Assembly: GCF_900086655.1 (NCBI RefSeq)
Contig: NZ_LT575476.1
Location: forward strand, 4,745,613 to 4,809,612
Length of the DNA stretch: 64,000 nucleotides
Source: Paenibacillus tuaregi
GTDB taxonomy: Bacteria; Bacillota; Bacilli; Paenibacillales; Paenibacillaceae
Direction: 5' to 3'
A program made the position numbers and the translations under genes. The notes beneath the pieces were generated by a model. The model saw nothing but the letters and a program-made list of their open reading frames with translations. It searched no databases and had not been told where the DNA came from. Shown here piece after piece: positions 9,901 through 17,331 of this stretch. Position 1 is the first letter of the stretch. Each line of letters starts with the position of its first letter.

Positions 9901-10938
9901 CAGATTGGCTTTATCCCAATCCATAATCTGAGGAGTTACCAATCCAAGCACACCAATTTTGACGGTTTGGGCCACTCCTTTTTCATCAATAAAGGTTTTA
10001 TCTAAAATTCTGTATGGAGTGTACTTGTTCTGATCGTTATCCGGGTTGTTGTCGTGATCGTCCACATAGACATTGGCATTGACATACGGGAAGCTTGCCC
10101 CTTTGATGGATTTTTCCAGGAAATCAAGCCCATAGTTGAATTCATGATTACCAAAGGTGGCAATATCATATTTCATCAGGTTCATAGCTTTGTATACTGG
10201 ATGAACGGCGTTTGTATCCTTAAGCCCGTCGACTTTAGCGACGTAAGTTCCCAGTGGTGTACCTTGAATCAGGTCCCCGTTGTCTACAAGCAGCGTATTC
10301 TTCACTTCATCCCGGGCCTGCTTAACTAAGCTTGCCGTCTTAACCAAACCTACGGTTGGAGATACTTGATCCTTGTAATAATCATAGGCCATTAAATTTG
10401 TATGGATGTCAGTAGTCTCCATAATTCTTAGCTTCAGAGCATTAGAAGTTACCGGCGATCCTGAAATGGTAAGAGGGTCAGCTAAGCTATTGCCAACCTG
10501 ATTTAGGTCTCCCGAATAGGAATCAACTACATAGACTTTCACACTTAAGTTGCTTCCTGTTGTATTAAAATGAACTGTCAACTTCTCAGGTGAAATAATA
10601 TCTTTTTGCATAGCCGCAATACCAACAGGGGTAGTACCGTTAAAGAGCTCAAATACCACAGCCTCTTCCCCATCATGCGGATTACTGGTTGGAGATACTT
10701 GTACTGTTGCTTTAACCCCTCCAACCGTTGTCATGGAAGGATTGCTAATGACAAAAGAACGCGCCGAAGCTTGCGTGCCTGCTACAGCCGTTGTAGATAC
10801 CTTCTGTGAAGATACGGTTCCAATTTCAGCCGTTGCCGCAGCATGCACATTCCCAAGCAGGAACTGCGTAGAAAGTACACAGAGTCCAAGCGAACTGATC
10901 GCCGCTTTCCTGAGGCCTTTTCGAATATTTAATACCAT
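6955..10938 (-). CDS. Secreted bifunctional 2',3'-cyclic-nucleotide phosphodiesterase/5'-nucleotidase
   Basis: A 1327-residue exported protein made of two 5'-nucleotidase modules in tandem, like YfkN of Bacillus. A signal peptide ends near residue 34 (VHA-A). Module 1 has the metallophosphatase motifs D177/H179, DNGD (219-222) and GNHEFNYG (263-270), with a substrate-binding domain to about 760. Module 2 repeats them at D825/H827, HNGD (865-868) and GNHEFDQG (900-907). It probably releases nucleosides and phosphate from extracellular nucleotides. It has no SLH domain or LPXTG anchor, so it is likely secreted or loosely attached. The ATG follows GGGTGG. Confidence 0.93.
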   Translation of the reverse strand: MVLNIRKGLRKAAISSLGLCVLSTQFLLGNVHAAATAEIGTVSSQKVSTTAVAGTQASARSFVISNPSMTTVGGVKATVQVSPTSNPHDGEEAVVFELFNGTTPVGIAAMQKDIISPEKLTVHFNTTGSNLSVKVYVVDSYSGDLNQVGNSLADPLTISGSPVTSNALKLRIMETTDIHTNLMAYDYYKDQVSPTVGLVKTASLVKQARDEVKNTLLVDNGDLIQGTPLGTYVAKVDGLKDTNAVHPVYKAMNLMKYDIATFGNHEFNYGLDFLEKSIKGASFPYVNANVYVDDHDNNPDNDQNKYTPYRILDKTFIDEKGVAQTVKIGVLGLVTPQIMDWDKANLEGKVTTKDIVATAEKFVPQMKAEGADIVIAMTHSGFDANAKANTLAENAILPLSKVKGIDAITFSHTHKVFPTGDNKSLDVIFKDANGNPVAGVDNVKGTINGVAAVQAGYGGAELGLIDLTLVKENGKWKVSDSQSSNREIYDKASKKALVEADPTIENAVKAEHEATIKYANGPIGQTTSPIYSYFALVKDDPSVQIVTNAQKWFVEKYISTNVPKYKDLPILSVGAPFKAGRNGPEEYTDINAGPIAIKSASDLYLYDNTLKAVKVKGSVVKEWLEMSAGMFNKIDPAKTDEQPLLNPLFAVFNFDVIDGVTYQIDVTKPAKYKADGSINDANSSRIVNLQFNGKAIDPNQDFIVVTNNYRAGGGGNFPGLKGAELVVDSADENRQILMNYITEQKNINPSADHNWSISPISDKVNVTFTTSPGAVKYLNDHKDITYTEKTNDKGFGVYKLSLADGNTPPVDPGHENVKVQILGINDFHGQLDTTSNFGAGDVGRADYLAAYLKQRKATNSNTLLVHNGDSVGASAPVSSLDRDKPTLDFLNMMEFDVGTLGNHEFDQGVPALLAQVNGGKDPIKPEIEFNKLNFDVINANALYKSPTATDDTYNPIVKPYVIKEIGGEKVGFIGVVTMATVTKVSPSALAGVKLVDQAPVVNAAVKELQAQGVHAIVVLAHDPASTKNNVTTGEAVDLANAVDSDVDVIFAGDNHAKVNDTVNGKLIVQAYSYGTAFADIDLEIDPATHDIVKKQADIVDVKQDGITPDAEVTKFIEDALAKYPILAKPVGTTTEAITRTDAYNAESALGNLIADAMRVTMNSDFAFMNPGGIRADLPKGDIKFSDLAKIQPFGNSLVKLEVTGAQIKKLLEQQWGSKPDGSADTKTLQISGLKYTADFSKPIEGRVTKLVKADDQETPITDDGIYTITVNNFMAAGGDNYKVLTEAKDITTGNTINDLDAFYNYIVDTFKGGTITSELQGRITNLK

Positions 10939-10988
10939 TCGTTGTTTTCCACCCTTCTTGAGTACTGTTACTATACGGAGTTCGCCCC

Positions 10989-11017
10989 GTATTATTAATT
11001 TAATGACTGTATGTTAA
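10989..11017 (-). promoter_or_regulatory. Sigma-A-like promoter of the nucleotidase gene
   Basis: The -35 TTAACA (11017-11012) and -10 TAATAC (10994-10989) are 17 bp apart. The upstream 60 bp is AT-rich with loosely spaced TTTACA- and TTAAG-like words. These could be PhoP-type sites given the product, but they match the consensus poorly. Confidence 0.5.
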
Positions 11018-11124
11018 GGGGGTTACGCAGAAATGTACGGGCTGCTGTCTATATAAGTAAAAACTTAACTTAATTTCAAAATGAGTGTAAAGTTCAGAGA
11101 TCATGTAGCTACAGTTAAAAACGC

Positions 11125-11157
11125 AAAAAAGCCCTTGGCCACAAGACCAAGGGCTTT
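11125..11157 (-). terminator. Intrinsic terminator of rplM-rpsI
   Basis: GCCCTTGG and CCAAGGGC form the stem; the minus strand continues into a T run. It lies just after the rpsI stop. Confidence 0.9.
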
Positions 11158-11164
11158 GCTGATA

Positions 11165-11557
11165 TTAACGTTTCGAGAACTGAGGAGCGCGACGAGCGGC
11201 TTTGAGACCATACTTCTTACGCTCTTTCATACGAGGGTCACGAGTCAAGAATCCGGCTTTCTTCAAAGCTGGACGGAACTCAGGGTCTGCTTTCAGCAGA
11301 GCACGGGAGATACCGTGGCGGATTGCACCCGCTTGACCGGAAATACCGCCACCATGTGCAATAACAATTACATCATAGTTAGTCAGTGTTTCAGTCAGGT
11401 TAAGAGGTTGTTTAACGATCAGTTTGAGTGTTTCCAAACCGAAATATTCATTGATATCACGTTTATTGATGACAATGCGTCCTTCACCCGGTACAAGGCG
11501 AACACGAGCTACCGAATGTTTACGACGACCTGTCCCATAGTATTGTACTTGTGCCAT
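11165..11557 (-). CDS. rpsI: 30S ribosomal protein S9
   Basis: A 130-residue small-subunit protein with the full family length. It keeps the N-terminal [16 protein letters not shown] segment and ends in the conserved SKR tail that reaches the P-site tRNA. The ATG has AGGGAGG upstream. It is 20 nt after rplM, the usual rplM-rpsI pair, and ends just before a strong terminator. Confidence 0.97.
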   Translation of the reverse strand: MAQVQYYGTGRRKHSVARVRLVPGEGRIVINKRDINEYFGLETLKLIVKQPLNLTETLTNYDVIVIAHGGGISGQAGAIRHGISRALLKADPEFRPALKKAGFLTRDPRMKERKKYGLKAARRAPQFSKR

Positions 11558-11577
11558 GAAACTGTCCTCCCTTTTAA

Positions 11578-12015
11578 TTATCCGCGAAGTTCGTAAACTT
11601 CAGGTTTTTGTGCTGCATGTGGATGCTCAGTGCCAGCGTAAGCTTTCAGTCTCAGCTTCATTTTCTCACCTTGGCGAGTTTTTGGAAGCATACCGTGAAC
11701 TGCAGATTCAATCATACGTTCAGGTTTGTTCTTGAGAAGGTCCTGAGCAACTGTCACTTTCAAACCACCTGGGTGCAGGGAGTGACGATAGTATTTCTTG
11801 TTCTCCATCTTCTTACCTGTCAAATGAATTTTCTCTGCGTTGATGACGATAACGAAATCACCAGTGTCAACGTGCGGTGTAAATTGTGGCTTATGTTTGC
11901 CGCGAATCAGAGCAGCAGCTTCACTGGCCAGACGACCCAGAGTTTTGCCTTCAGCATCAATGATGTACCAATTGCGCTCTACTTCGTTTGGCTTAGCCAT
12001 ATAGGTGGTACGCAT
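11578..12015 (-). CDS. rplM: 50S ribosomal protein L13
   Basis: A 145-residue large-subunit protein that assembles early. The start is the ATG at 12015 ([10 protein letters not shown]), the same as in Bacillus, preceded by AAGGAGGATC; an in-frame extension to 12039 runs through that site. It is the first gene of rplM-rpsI and has its own promoter and a leader of about 190 nt, so in this organism the pair need not depend on transcription from truA. Confidence 0.97.
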   Translation of the reverse strand: MRTTYMAKPNEVERNWYIIDAEGKTLGRLASEAAALIRGKHKPQFTPHVDTGDFVIVINAEKIHLTGKKMENKKYYRHSLHPGGLKVTVAQDLLKNKPERMIESAVHGMLPKTRQGEKMKLRLKAYAGTEHPHAAQKPEVYELRG

Positions 12016-12044
12016 GAAAAGATCCTCCTTCATTCTCATCCGAA

Positions 12045-12205
12045 ATCTAAGTTACTATGATACAAATGGCGCTCTTCCAGCTCTTCATTTCCATCATATA
12101 TATCTTCGTTCGTTGTTCATTTGTCGTAGTTAATACTGCTTGATAAAACATCTTTGGCGGTCTTCCTGATTGGGGGCTGTGGGATAGCCATCAAGAAAAC
12201 ACAAC
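12045..12205 (-). promoter_or_regulatory. Structured leader of rplM (candidate L13 leader)
   Basis: The untranslated region before rplM can fold. ACAAATG (12124-12118) pairs with CATTTGT (12068-12062), with CTA/TAG pairs outside it. Further 5', CTTGAT...ATCAAG encloses GGCT...AGCC. Firmicute rplM genes often carry an autoregulatory L13 leader. I infer this one from position and pairing, not from a full match to the known consensus. Confidence 0.45.
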
Positions 12206-12209
12206 TTTT

Positions 12210-12238
12210 ATTCTACAGGATACGAGAATATTACGCAA
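12210..12238 (-). promoter_or_regulatory. Sigma-A promoter of rplM-rpsI
   Basis: The -35 TTGCGT (12238-12233) and -10 TAGAAT (12215-12210) have a 17-bp spacer. They lie between the zinc-protein gene and the rplM leader. Confidence 0.65.
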
Positions 12239-12281
12239 GCAATTTTTCGTACGCAGAATCAAGTTTTTTTACAGAGTTTTC

Positions 12282-12623
12282 TTAGTCGAACAGGTCACCG
12301 AATACGTCGAATACCGAAGACTTCTTCTTCTTGTGATGATGTCCATGCGACCCGTGGCTTCCCTGGTTAGGATAGCGGGAGTCATGCCGGTCTTTGCCGT
12401 ATTCCGGTCTGTAATTAGTGTCCTGTGGTCTACGGTAATCATCCCGCTCACGCTGGCCTACCCATTCGTCATAAGCGGGGCGCTGCTCATTAACCTGACT
12501 CATCAGCTTGTCCAATTCCCCTCTGTCGAGCCATACTCCTTTACAGCTTGGACAGACATCAATTAAAACCCCATTCTTCTCTACCTCACGCAGCTGAACA
12601 CCATCACATAACGGACAATACAT
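12282..12623 (-). CDS. TFIIB-type zinc ribbon protein
   Basis: A 113-residue protein. Residues 3-45 hold a zf-TFIIB domain with CPLC (C3, C6) and CPSC (C24, C27), followed by KGVWLDRGELDKL, a common bacterial signature. The rest is charged and His/Lys-rich (SHGHHHKKKK) and ends in SSVFDVFGDLFD. The ATG has AAGGAGG upstream. It sits between truA and rplM, where Bacillus has no such gene. Its function is unknown; nucleic acid or metal binding is possible. Confidence 0.8.
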   Translation of the reverse strand: MYCPLCDGVQLREVEKNGVLIDVCPSCKGVWLDRGELDKLMSQVNEQRPAYDEWVGQRERDDYRRPQDTNYRPEYGKDRHDSRYPNQGSHGSHGHHHKKKKSSVFDVFGDLFD

Positions 12624-12688
12624 ATCATTAGCCTCCTTAGAGTTTAACGTAGTTATCCTTATCGTTACGTTTTAGTCCGCTCTAAGTT

Positions 12689-13519
12689 TCACTCCGATAT
12701 ATCTTCATCGTCCACGGGAAAAGATGGCGGTTCAGGCTGATCCTCCAGAAAGTCATATTCCACATTCCACAGCATCAAACCTTTGCCTTCAGCAGTAGGT
12801 CCAGCTGCACTTCGGTCCTTAGCTTCAAGGATCCGCTTCATATCCGCAGGCGTACGCTTCCCCTCACCTACCTGGAGTAGGGTGCCGACAATAATCCGAA
12901 CCATATGCTGTAGAAATCCATTGCCTGTAATGAAGAGCTCGATTACACCTTGATCCCTGGCATGCCCAGGACGGCATTTGGATGCATCCACTTCAATATG
13001 AGCCTCATAGATCGTACGCACGTGGCTTTTCTTCGTGGAATGACGGGAGGCAAACGACGTATAGTCATGTGTTCCTATCAGAAATGTTACCGCTTCTTTC
13101 ATGGCTTCCACGTTAAGAACGCCTGGATGATGCAGCTGAAGATGACGATGAAACACATCAGGAAATTGGTTGGCATTAATGGTGTATCGGTAAGTCTTCC
13201 TCTTAGCGGAGTGCCGGGCATGAAAATTCGGTTTCACTTCTCTTGCTTCAAGAATGACAATATCCTTCGGCAGACGGCCATTCAACGCAAGACACCAGCG
13301 CTCTATGGGAATCGCAGACTCTGTATGAAAATTGAACATTTGCCGGTAGGCGTGCACCCCTGCGTCTGTTCTACCCGAACCAATAATTTTAATCTGTTCG
13401 CCGGTTAATTGATGAATAGCCTTCTCCACATAGTCTTGAATGGTGTTCCCGTCAGGCTGGGATTGAAAGCCATAATAATTCGTGCCGTCAAAGCTGACGG
13501 TCATGCAGAGATTGCGCAA
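12689..13519 (-). CDS. truA: tRNA pseudouridine(38-40) synthase TruA
   Basis: A 276-residue enzyme that isomerises uridines 38-40 in the tRNA anticodon arm. The catalytic aspartate is D52 in GRTDAGVH. I place the start at the TTG at 13519, 7 nt after AAGGAGGA, giving the usual N-terminus (LRNLCMTVSFDGTNYYGF). A frame open to 13675 only reads through the repeat element that abuts the ribosome binding site. In Bacillus, ecfA1-ecfA2-ecfT lie between rplQ and truA; here they are absent. Confidence 0.94.
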   Translation of the reverse strand: MRNLCMTVSFDGTNYYGFQSQPDGNTIQDYVEKAIHQLTGEQIKIIGSGRTDAGVHAYRQMFNFHTESAIPIERWCLALNGRLPKDIVILEAREVKPNFHARHSAKRKTYRYTINANQFPDVFHRHLQLHHPGVLNVEAMKEAVTFLIGTHDYTSFASRHSTKKSHVRTIYEAHIEVDASKCRPGHARDQGVIELFITGNGFLQHMVRIIVGTLLQVGEGKRTPADMKRILEAKDRSAAGPTAEGKGLMLWNVEYDFLEDQPEPPSFPVDDEDISE

Positions 13520-13533
13520 AGCTGTATCCTCCT

Positions 13534-13578
13534 TAGTCCCCCAGCGGGGGATTCCAAAGGGCTGCGCCCTCTGGACAC
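13534..13578 (+). repeat. Left inverted-repeat unit (double hairpin)
   Basis: CCCCC/GGGGG and AGGGC/GCCCT hairpins in series end in CTCTGGACAC. Its reverse complement, with a few changes, occurs at 14185-14232. It starts at the edge of the truA ribosome binding site. Confidence 0.75.
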
Positions 13579-13608
13579 GACTTAATTTTACAACCCTCCC
13601 AAACCGAA

Positions 13609-13676
13609 CTTTCACAACCCTCCCAAACCCTCCCTTGCCTAAGGGAGGGCCCCAAGGGCTCCGCCCTCTGGACACC
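13609..13676 (+). repeat. Dispersed repeat, copy 1 (68 bp identical to 49253-49320)
   Basis: The block is identical base for base to 49253-49320. It contains a CCCTCCC/GGGAGGG hairpin followed by AGGGC/GCCCT and CTCTGGACACC. Similarity continues with a few changes to the left, from about 13590, and loosely to the right into GGCAGAG.CGGTGTTT. Confidence 0.9.
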
Positions 13677-13732
13677 TGGATAAGTGACTAGAGAGGGGCA
13701 GAGACGGTGTTTGGTGAGTACGTGCTGGGATT

Positions 13733-13761
13733 CGCTTGTCGCCCCCTCCGGGGACCCGCTT
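13733..13761 (+). repeat. REP-like small hairpin, copy A
   Basis: Reads CGCTTGTCGCCCC, a short loop, GGGGACCCGCTT. It is a member of the family with consensus CGCTTGCCGTCCC-n3-GGGACCCGCT. Confidence 0.65.
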
Positions 13762-13841
13762 GGGATGGTGGTGTTTAGGTACAAGCTGATCTTTGACGGA
13801 GGGAGAGGTGTTATGCGTTTAGGAGTGACTTGGGTACAGCA

Positions 13842-13874
13842 AGCCGCTTGCCGTCCCTCCGGGACCCGCTCTAC
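13842..13874 (+). repeat. REP-like small hairpin, copy B
   Basis: Reads AGCCGCTTGCCGTCCC, a TCC loop, then GGGACCCGCTCTAC; this is the clearest member of the family. Further copies lie at 49379, 49489, 49589, 49675, 49763 and 49849. Confidence 0.7.
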
Positions 13875-13966
13875 TTCCTCGAACTGCCCACAGCCTCATG
13901 CCTCAGGAAGTCGGGGCCGTAGGTCGCGCTGACCGGGGGCCTCCCTTCGAAGAATAGCCCCAGACA

Positions 13967-14127
13967 AACTAAAACTCTCTGGAAGCCGGGTCCACAGGGC
14001 CCGCTGACAGAGAGTAACTTAGCTTCGGAGCTACACTTGTACAACATAGGAGCAGCTCTAATATAGAGCAAACCCCGCGCAAACCAGAAGGCTCGCCCGG
14101 GGCTGAAAGCCGCGGGAATGAGCCGGG
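13967..14127 (-). other. Segment with strong nested stems (possible structured RNA)
   Basis: One stem pairs ACTCTCT with AGAGAGT and encloses GCCGGGT/GGGCCCGC (about 13973-14015). A second nests GGCTC/GAGCC, CCCG/CGGG and GGCT/AGCC around a GAA loop (14090-14123). A short GCTCTA/TAGAGC hairpin lies between. Nothing shows that it is transcribed as a separate RNA; read-through from rplQ would be the simplest source. Confidence 0.35.
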
Positions 14128-14184
14128 CTCCACCGCGAAAGTCGCTCTCTATGAGTATCCCTAATCCATCCGCAAGAATTGCGG

Positions 14185-14232
14185 GTGTCCAGAGGGCTGC
14201 CGCCCTTTGGGGTCCCCCTAGTAGGGGGATTT
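14185..14232 (-). repeat. Right inverted-repeat unit (double hairpin)
   Basis: An inverted counterpart of 13534-13578: GTGTCCAGAGGGC...GCCCT, then CCCCCT/AGGGGG. It starts just after rplQ and may serve as its terminator, although no T run follows on the minus strand. Confidence 0.75.
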
Positions 14233-14249
14233 AGGGGGTCAACTCAAAT

Positions 14250-14615
14250 TTATGCGCGGTCTACCAACTCAAGGTAAACCATAGGTGCACCGTCACCACG
14301 ACGAGGTCCCAGTTTCAGGATACGAGTGTATCCGCCTGGACGCTCAGAGTAACGAGTTGCGATTTCCGAGAACAGCTTTTGGATTGCATCCTGTTCACCG
14401 TCTACGGATTCGCGGCGTACAAATGCAGCTACTTGACGACGAGCGTGCAAGTCACCACGTTTTGCTTTCGTAATCAGCTTTTCCGCAATAGAGCGAACTT
14501 CTTTCGCTTTAGCTTCAGTAGTCTGAATGCGTTCATACAAGAACAGATCAGTTACCAAGTCGCGGAACAATGCTTTACGAGCGCTGGAATCACGTCCTAA
14601 TTTTTGATAAGCCAT
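14250..14615 (-). CDS. rplQ: 50S ribosomal protein L17
   Basis: A 121-residue large-subunit protein located at the exit tunnel. It begins [20 protein letters not shown] and ends in [15 protein letters not shown], both standard for the family. The ATG follows AAAGGAGGGG. It is the last gene of the alpha-type cluster, 32 nt after rpoA. No classical terminator follows it; the GC-rich hairpin at 14185-14232 comes next. Confidence 0.97.
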   Translation of the reverse strand: MAYQKLGRDSSARKALFRDLVTDLFLYERIQTTEAKAKEVRSIAEKLITKAKRGDLHARRQVAAFVRRESVDGEQDAIQKLFSEIATRYSERPGGYTRILKLGPRRGDGAPMVYLELVDRA

Positions 14616-14647
14616 GTTTTTCCCCTCCTTTACTAAACGCTAGCAGG

Positions 14648-15592
14648 CTATTCTTCTGTACGGAGTCCTAAACCGAGTTCCTCTAGCTTCTCCTGAACTT
14701 CCTCCAAAGACTTGCGTCCGAGGTTGCGGACCTTCATCATGTCTTCTTCGGTTTTCGTTGTCAGCTCTTGTACTGTGTTGATACCAGCACGTTTGAGGCA
14801 GTTATAAGAACGAACGGAAAGATCAAGCTCTTCTATCGTCATTTCAAGCACTTTTTCTTTTTTGTCTTCTTCTTTCTCTACCATGATTTCAGCGTCCTTC
14901 GCTTCATCCGTGAGGCCCACGAACAAGAAAAGATGCTCGGTCAAAATTTTTGCGCCGAGACTAACCGCTTCTTCCGGTCTGATACTGCCATCGGTCCATA
15001 CTTCAAGCGTAAGCTTGTCATAGTTGGTTACTTGACCAACACGCGTATTCTCGATGGTGTAGTTTACACGGGAAATCGGGGTATAGATAGAATCAACAGG
15101 TATCACACCAATCGGCTGGTCTTCACGTTTGTTCTTATCAGCTTGAACATAACCGCGACCACGGTTGGCAAAGATACGCATATGGAGTCTTGAACCCGGT
15201 GCCAGGGTCGCAATGTGAAGTTCTGGATTCAGAATCTCTACATCGCTGTCCGCACGGATATCACCTGCAGTGATTGCTCCCTCGCCGTCAGCATCAATCT
15301 CGAGCACTTTCTCCTCATCCGAATGAATCTTAAGCGAAAGAGCCTTCAAGTTCAGAATGATTTCCGTAACGTCTTCCATCACACCAGGGATCGTAGCGAA
15401 CTCATGCAGAACACCGTCGATTTGAACCGAAGTTACGGCTGCACCTGGAAGAGAGGAAAGCAAGATCCGGCGAAGCGAGTTCCCGAGAGTCGTGCCATAT
15501 CCCCGTTCTAGTGGTTCTACTACAAATTTCCCGTAGGTGCCTTCATCGTTAACGTCTACGGTCTCAATTTTTGGCTTTTCGATTTCTATCAC
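14648..15592 (-). CDS. rpoA: RNA polymerase alpha subunit
   Basis: A 314-residue alpha subunit: an N-terminal dimerisation domain (to about 230, with [20 protein letters not shown]), a linker rich in Lys/Glu, and the C-terminal DNA/activator-binding domain (from about 245, [14 protein letters not shown]). The start is a GTG at 15592 with AAGGAGGG upstream, giving the 314-residue length of B. subtilis RpoA; a frame to 15655 lies upstream of that site. Confidence 0.97.
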   Translation of the reverse strand: MIEIEKPKIETVDVNDEGTYGKFVVEPLERGYGTTLGNSLRRILLSSLPGAAVTSVQIDGVLHEFATIPGVMEDVTEIILNLKALSLKIHSDEEKVLEIDADGEGAITAGDIRADSDVEILNPELHIATLAPGSRLHMRIFANRGRGYVQADKNKREDQPIGVIPVDSIYTPISRVNYTIENTRVGQVTNYDKLTLEVWTDGSIRPEEAVSLGAKILTEHLFLFVGLTDEAKDAEIMVEKEEDKKEKVLEMTIEELDLSVRSYNCLKRAGINTVQELTTKTEEDMMKVRNLGRKSLEEVQEKLEELGLGLRTEE

Positions 15593-15723
15593 TGCAATAC
15601 CCTCCTTCGAAACGTCGCTTCTTCTGAAACTGTCACCTTTTTGTGAGTCTGTCATGTAGTATGCCTAAACAACCATTCTTTCCAAGTTGCGATACGCTTA
15701 TACCACACTAGAGGTTGACTTCA

Positions 15724-16119
15724 TTAGACACGACGACGTTTTGGAGGACGACATCCGTTATGCGGAACTGGAGTTACGTCTTTAATCATGTTAACCTCGA
15801 GTCCTGCAGCTTGAAGCGAGCGGATTGCAGCTTCGCGGCCGGCGCCAGGACCTTTAACCATGACTTCAACGGATTTCATACCATGCTCCATCGCAGCTTT
15901 AGCAGCGGATTCCGCAGCCATTTGAGCGGCAAAAGGAGTCGATTTACGGGAACCTTTGAAACCAAGACCACCGGAGCTTGCCCAGGAGATCGCGTTTCCG
16001 TGTGGATCCGTAATCGTTACGATAGTGTTATTGAACGTGGAGCGGATATGTGCCACACCAGATTCAATATTTTTACGGTCACGACGTTTAGTACGTACGA
16101 CTTTTTTTGGTTTAGCCAT
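15724..16119 (-). CDS. rpsK: 30S ribosomal protein S11
   Basis: A 131-residue protein of the 30S platform that contacts mRNA near the E site. It carries the typical [19 protein letters not shown] core and the basic CRPPKRRRV tail. It lies 19 nt after rpsM and about 130 nt before rpoA, as in other Firmicutes. Confidence 0.97.
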   Translation of the reverse strand: MAKPKKVVRTKRRDRKNIESGVAHIRSTFNNTIVTITDPHGNAISWASSGGLGFKGSRKSTPFAAQMAAESAAKAAMEHGMKSVEVMVKGPGAGREAAIRSLQAAGLEVNMIKDVTPVPHNGCRPPKRRRV

Positions 16120-16138
16120 TGTCTGTTATCCCTCCTTC

Positions 16139-16507
16139 TTACTTCTTCTTGTTCGCTACAGTACGACGAGGACCCTTACGAGTACGGGCATTCGTCTTAG
16201 TACGTTGTCCACGAACCGGCAATCCACGACGGTGACGAACACCGCGGTAGCAACCGATCTCGATAAGACGTTTAATATTTAAAGAAATCTCACGACGCAG
16301 GTCGCCTTCCACTTTGACCGTTTTGTCGATCGATTCACGGAGTTTGCTAACCTCATCTTCTGTCAAATCCCGAACGCGAGTGTCCGGGTTGATGCCTGTT
16401 TCGCTCAGAATTTTCTGGGAAGTCGTTTTACCGATTCCGAAAATGTAAGTCAAGGCGATCTCAACGCGTTTATCACGTGGCAAATCCACACCAGCTATAC
16501 GAGCCAT
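16139..16507 (-). CDS. rpsM: 30S ribosomal protein S13
   Basis: A 122-residue protein of the 30S head that forms bridges to the 50S subunit. It starts [20 protein letters not shown] and ends in the basic [11 protein letters not shown] tail that approaches P-site tRNA. The ATG follows AAGGGGGTG. It lies between rpmJ and rpsK. Confidence 0.97.
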   Translation of the reverse strand: MARIAGVDLPRDKRVEIALTYIFGIGKTTSQKILSETGINPDTRVRDLTEDEVSKLRESIDKTVKVEGDLRREISLNIKRLIEIGCYRGVRHRRGLPVRGQRTKTNARTRKGPRRTVANKKK

Positions 16508-16526
16508 TTACGCTACACCCCCTTCA

Positions 16527-16652
<126 letters not shown>

Positions 16653-16795
16653 CTAAACGTTTTACCGGAGTAAAACATATTTCGAAAGCATACGGCTGGC
16701 CCAAACTTCAGACCCACCTCCAAAGTAAAAGTTTTTACTAAGAAAAACCCAACTTTGCTATCATACCACGAAATTGTTCTCTTGCGGTATGGAAT

Positions 16796-17011
16796 CTATT
16801 TACGGTACGTTATACGACCTTTAGTCAGATCATAAGGTGATAACTGTACAACCACTTTGTCCCCTGTCAGAATACGGATAAAGTGCATCCGCAGCTTACC
16901 GGAAACATGAGCGAGAATCTGATGGCCGTTCTCAAGCTCAACTTTAAAAGTAGCATTCGGCAGCGGCTCAATGACCGTACCTTCCACTTCAATGACATCT
17001 TCCTTAGCCAT
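16796..17011 (-). CDS. infA: Translation initiation factor IF-1
   Basis: A 71-residue S1-fold (OB) protein that blocks the ribosomal A site during initiation. It begins [20 protein letters not shown] and ends GRITYRK, full family length. The ATG follows AAAGGAG. A 155-nt gap to rpmJ includes an extended -10-like TGGTATGAT, so the genes that follow may have an extra weak promoter. Confidence 0.97.
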   Translation of the reverse strand: MAKEDVIEVEGTVIEPLPNATFKVELENGHQILAHVSGKLRMHFIRILTGDKVVVQLSPYDLTKGRITYRK

Positions 17012-17013
17012 AG

Positions 17014-17322
17014 TCAGTCTCCTTTCTCTTCAGCATTGGTTAAATTGGATTCTTTAAACTTACTTACTGAATAACGCAGTTTTCCGTTCGTTACCCGGCC
17101 GCTCTCATTCAAACTATTTACAACTTCACTGCTGATCCAATCCGTACATTCAAGATGCTGAATGTTCTTCCGTTTGGCTTGATCAAACTTACGTTTGCCG
17201 CCATCCGCAATCCGGACAAACTTGTCATCCAGTACTTCCACAATAATACCGATCCCTCCGGCATCTTTGCCTTTGAGAATCCTTACAATTTGACCGATCT
17301 GCGGGTCTGTGCGGTGTGTCAA
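17014..17322 (-). CDS. KOW domain RNA-binding protein
   Basis: A protein of about 102 residues with an L14e/KOW-like beta-barrel in the first 50 residues ([19 protein letters not shown]). Small KOW proteins commonly lie between map and infA in Firmicutes; the role is unproven but probably concerns the ribosome or RNA. I prefer the TTG at 17322, 6 nt after AGGTG. The GTG at 17331, which directly abuts the map stop, is the alternative. It ends 2 nt before infA. Confidence 0.8.
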   Translation of the reverse strand: MTHRTDPQIGQIVRILKGKDAGGIGIIVEVLDDKFVRIADGGKRKFDQAKRKNIQHLECTDWISSEVVNSLNESGRVTNGKLRYSVSKFKESNLTNAEEKGD

Positions 17323-17331
17323 GAGGTTCAC

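Larger units (their letters stand above)
13520..14249. other. Non-coding, GC-rich repeat region between rplQ and truA
   Basis: About 730 bp with no credible gene. It holds two direct copies of a double-hairpin unit (13534-13578 and 13627-13676) and an inverted copy at 14185-14232. Two small hairpins of the family also seen near 49.4 kb lie at 13733-13761 and 13842-13874. A central segment (13967-14127) contains several strong stems. The ORFs through it are in no consistent frame and have repetitive, low-quality translations. It replaces the ecf transporter genes expected here. Confidence 0.75.

Noticed and set aside
11018-11090. PhoP boxes upstream of the nucleotidase gene
   Set aside because: TTTACA- and TTAAG-like words occur, but spacing and sequence are too irregular to call.
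13482-14071. Short frames on both strands in the rplQ-truA gap and an upstream extension of truA
   Set aside because: They translate the hairpin repeats; the truA start is fixed by AAGGAGGA and family length.
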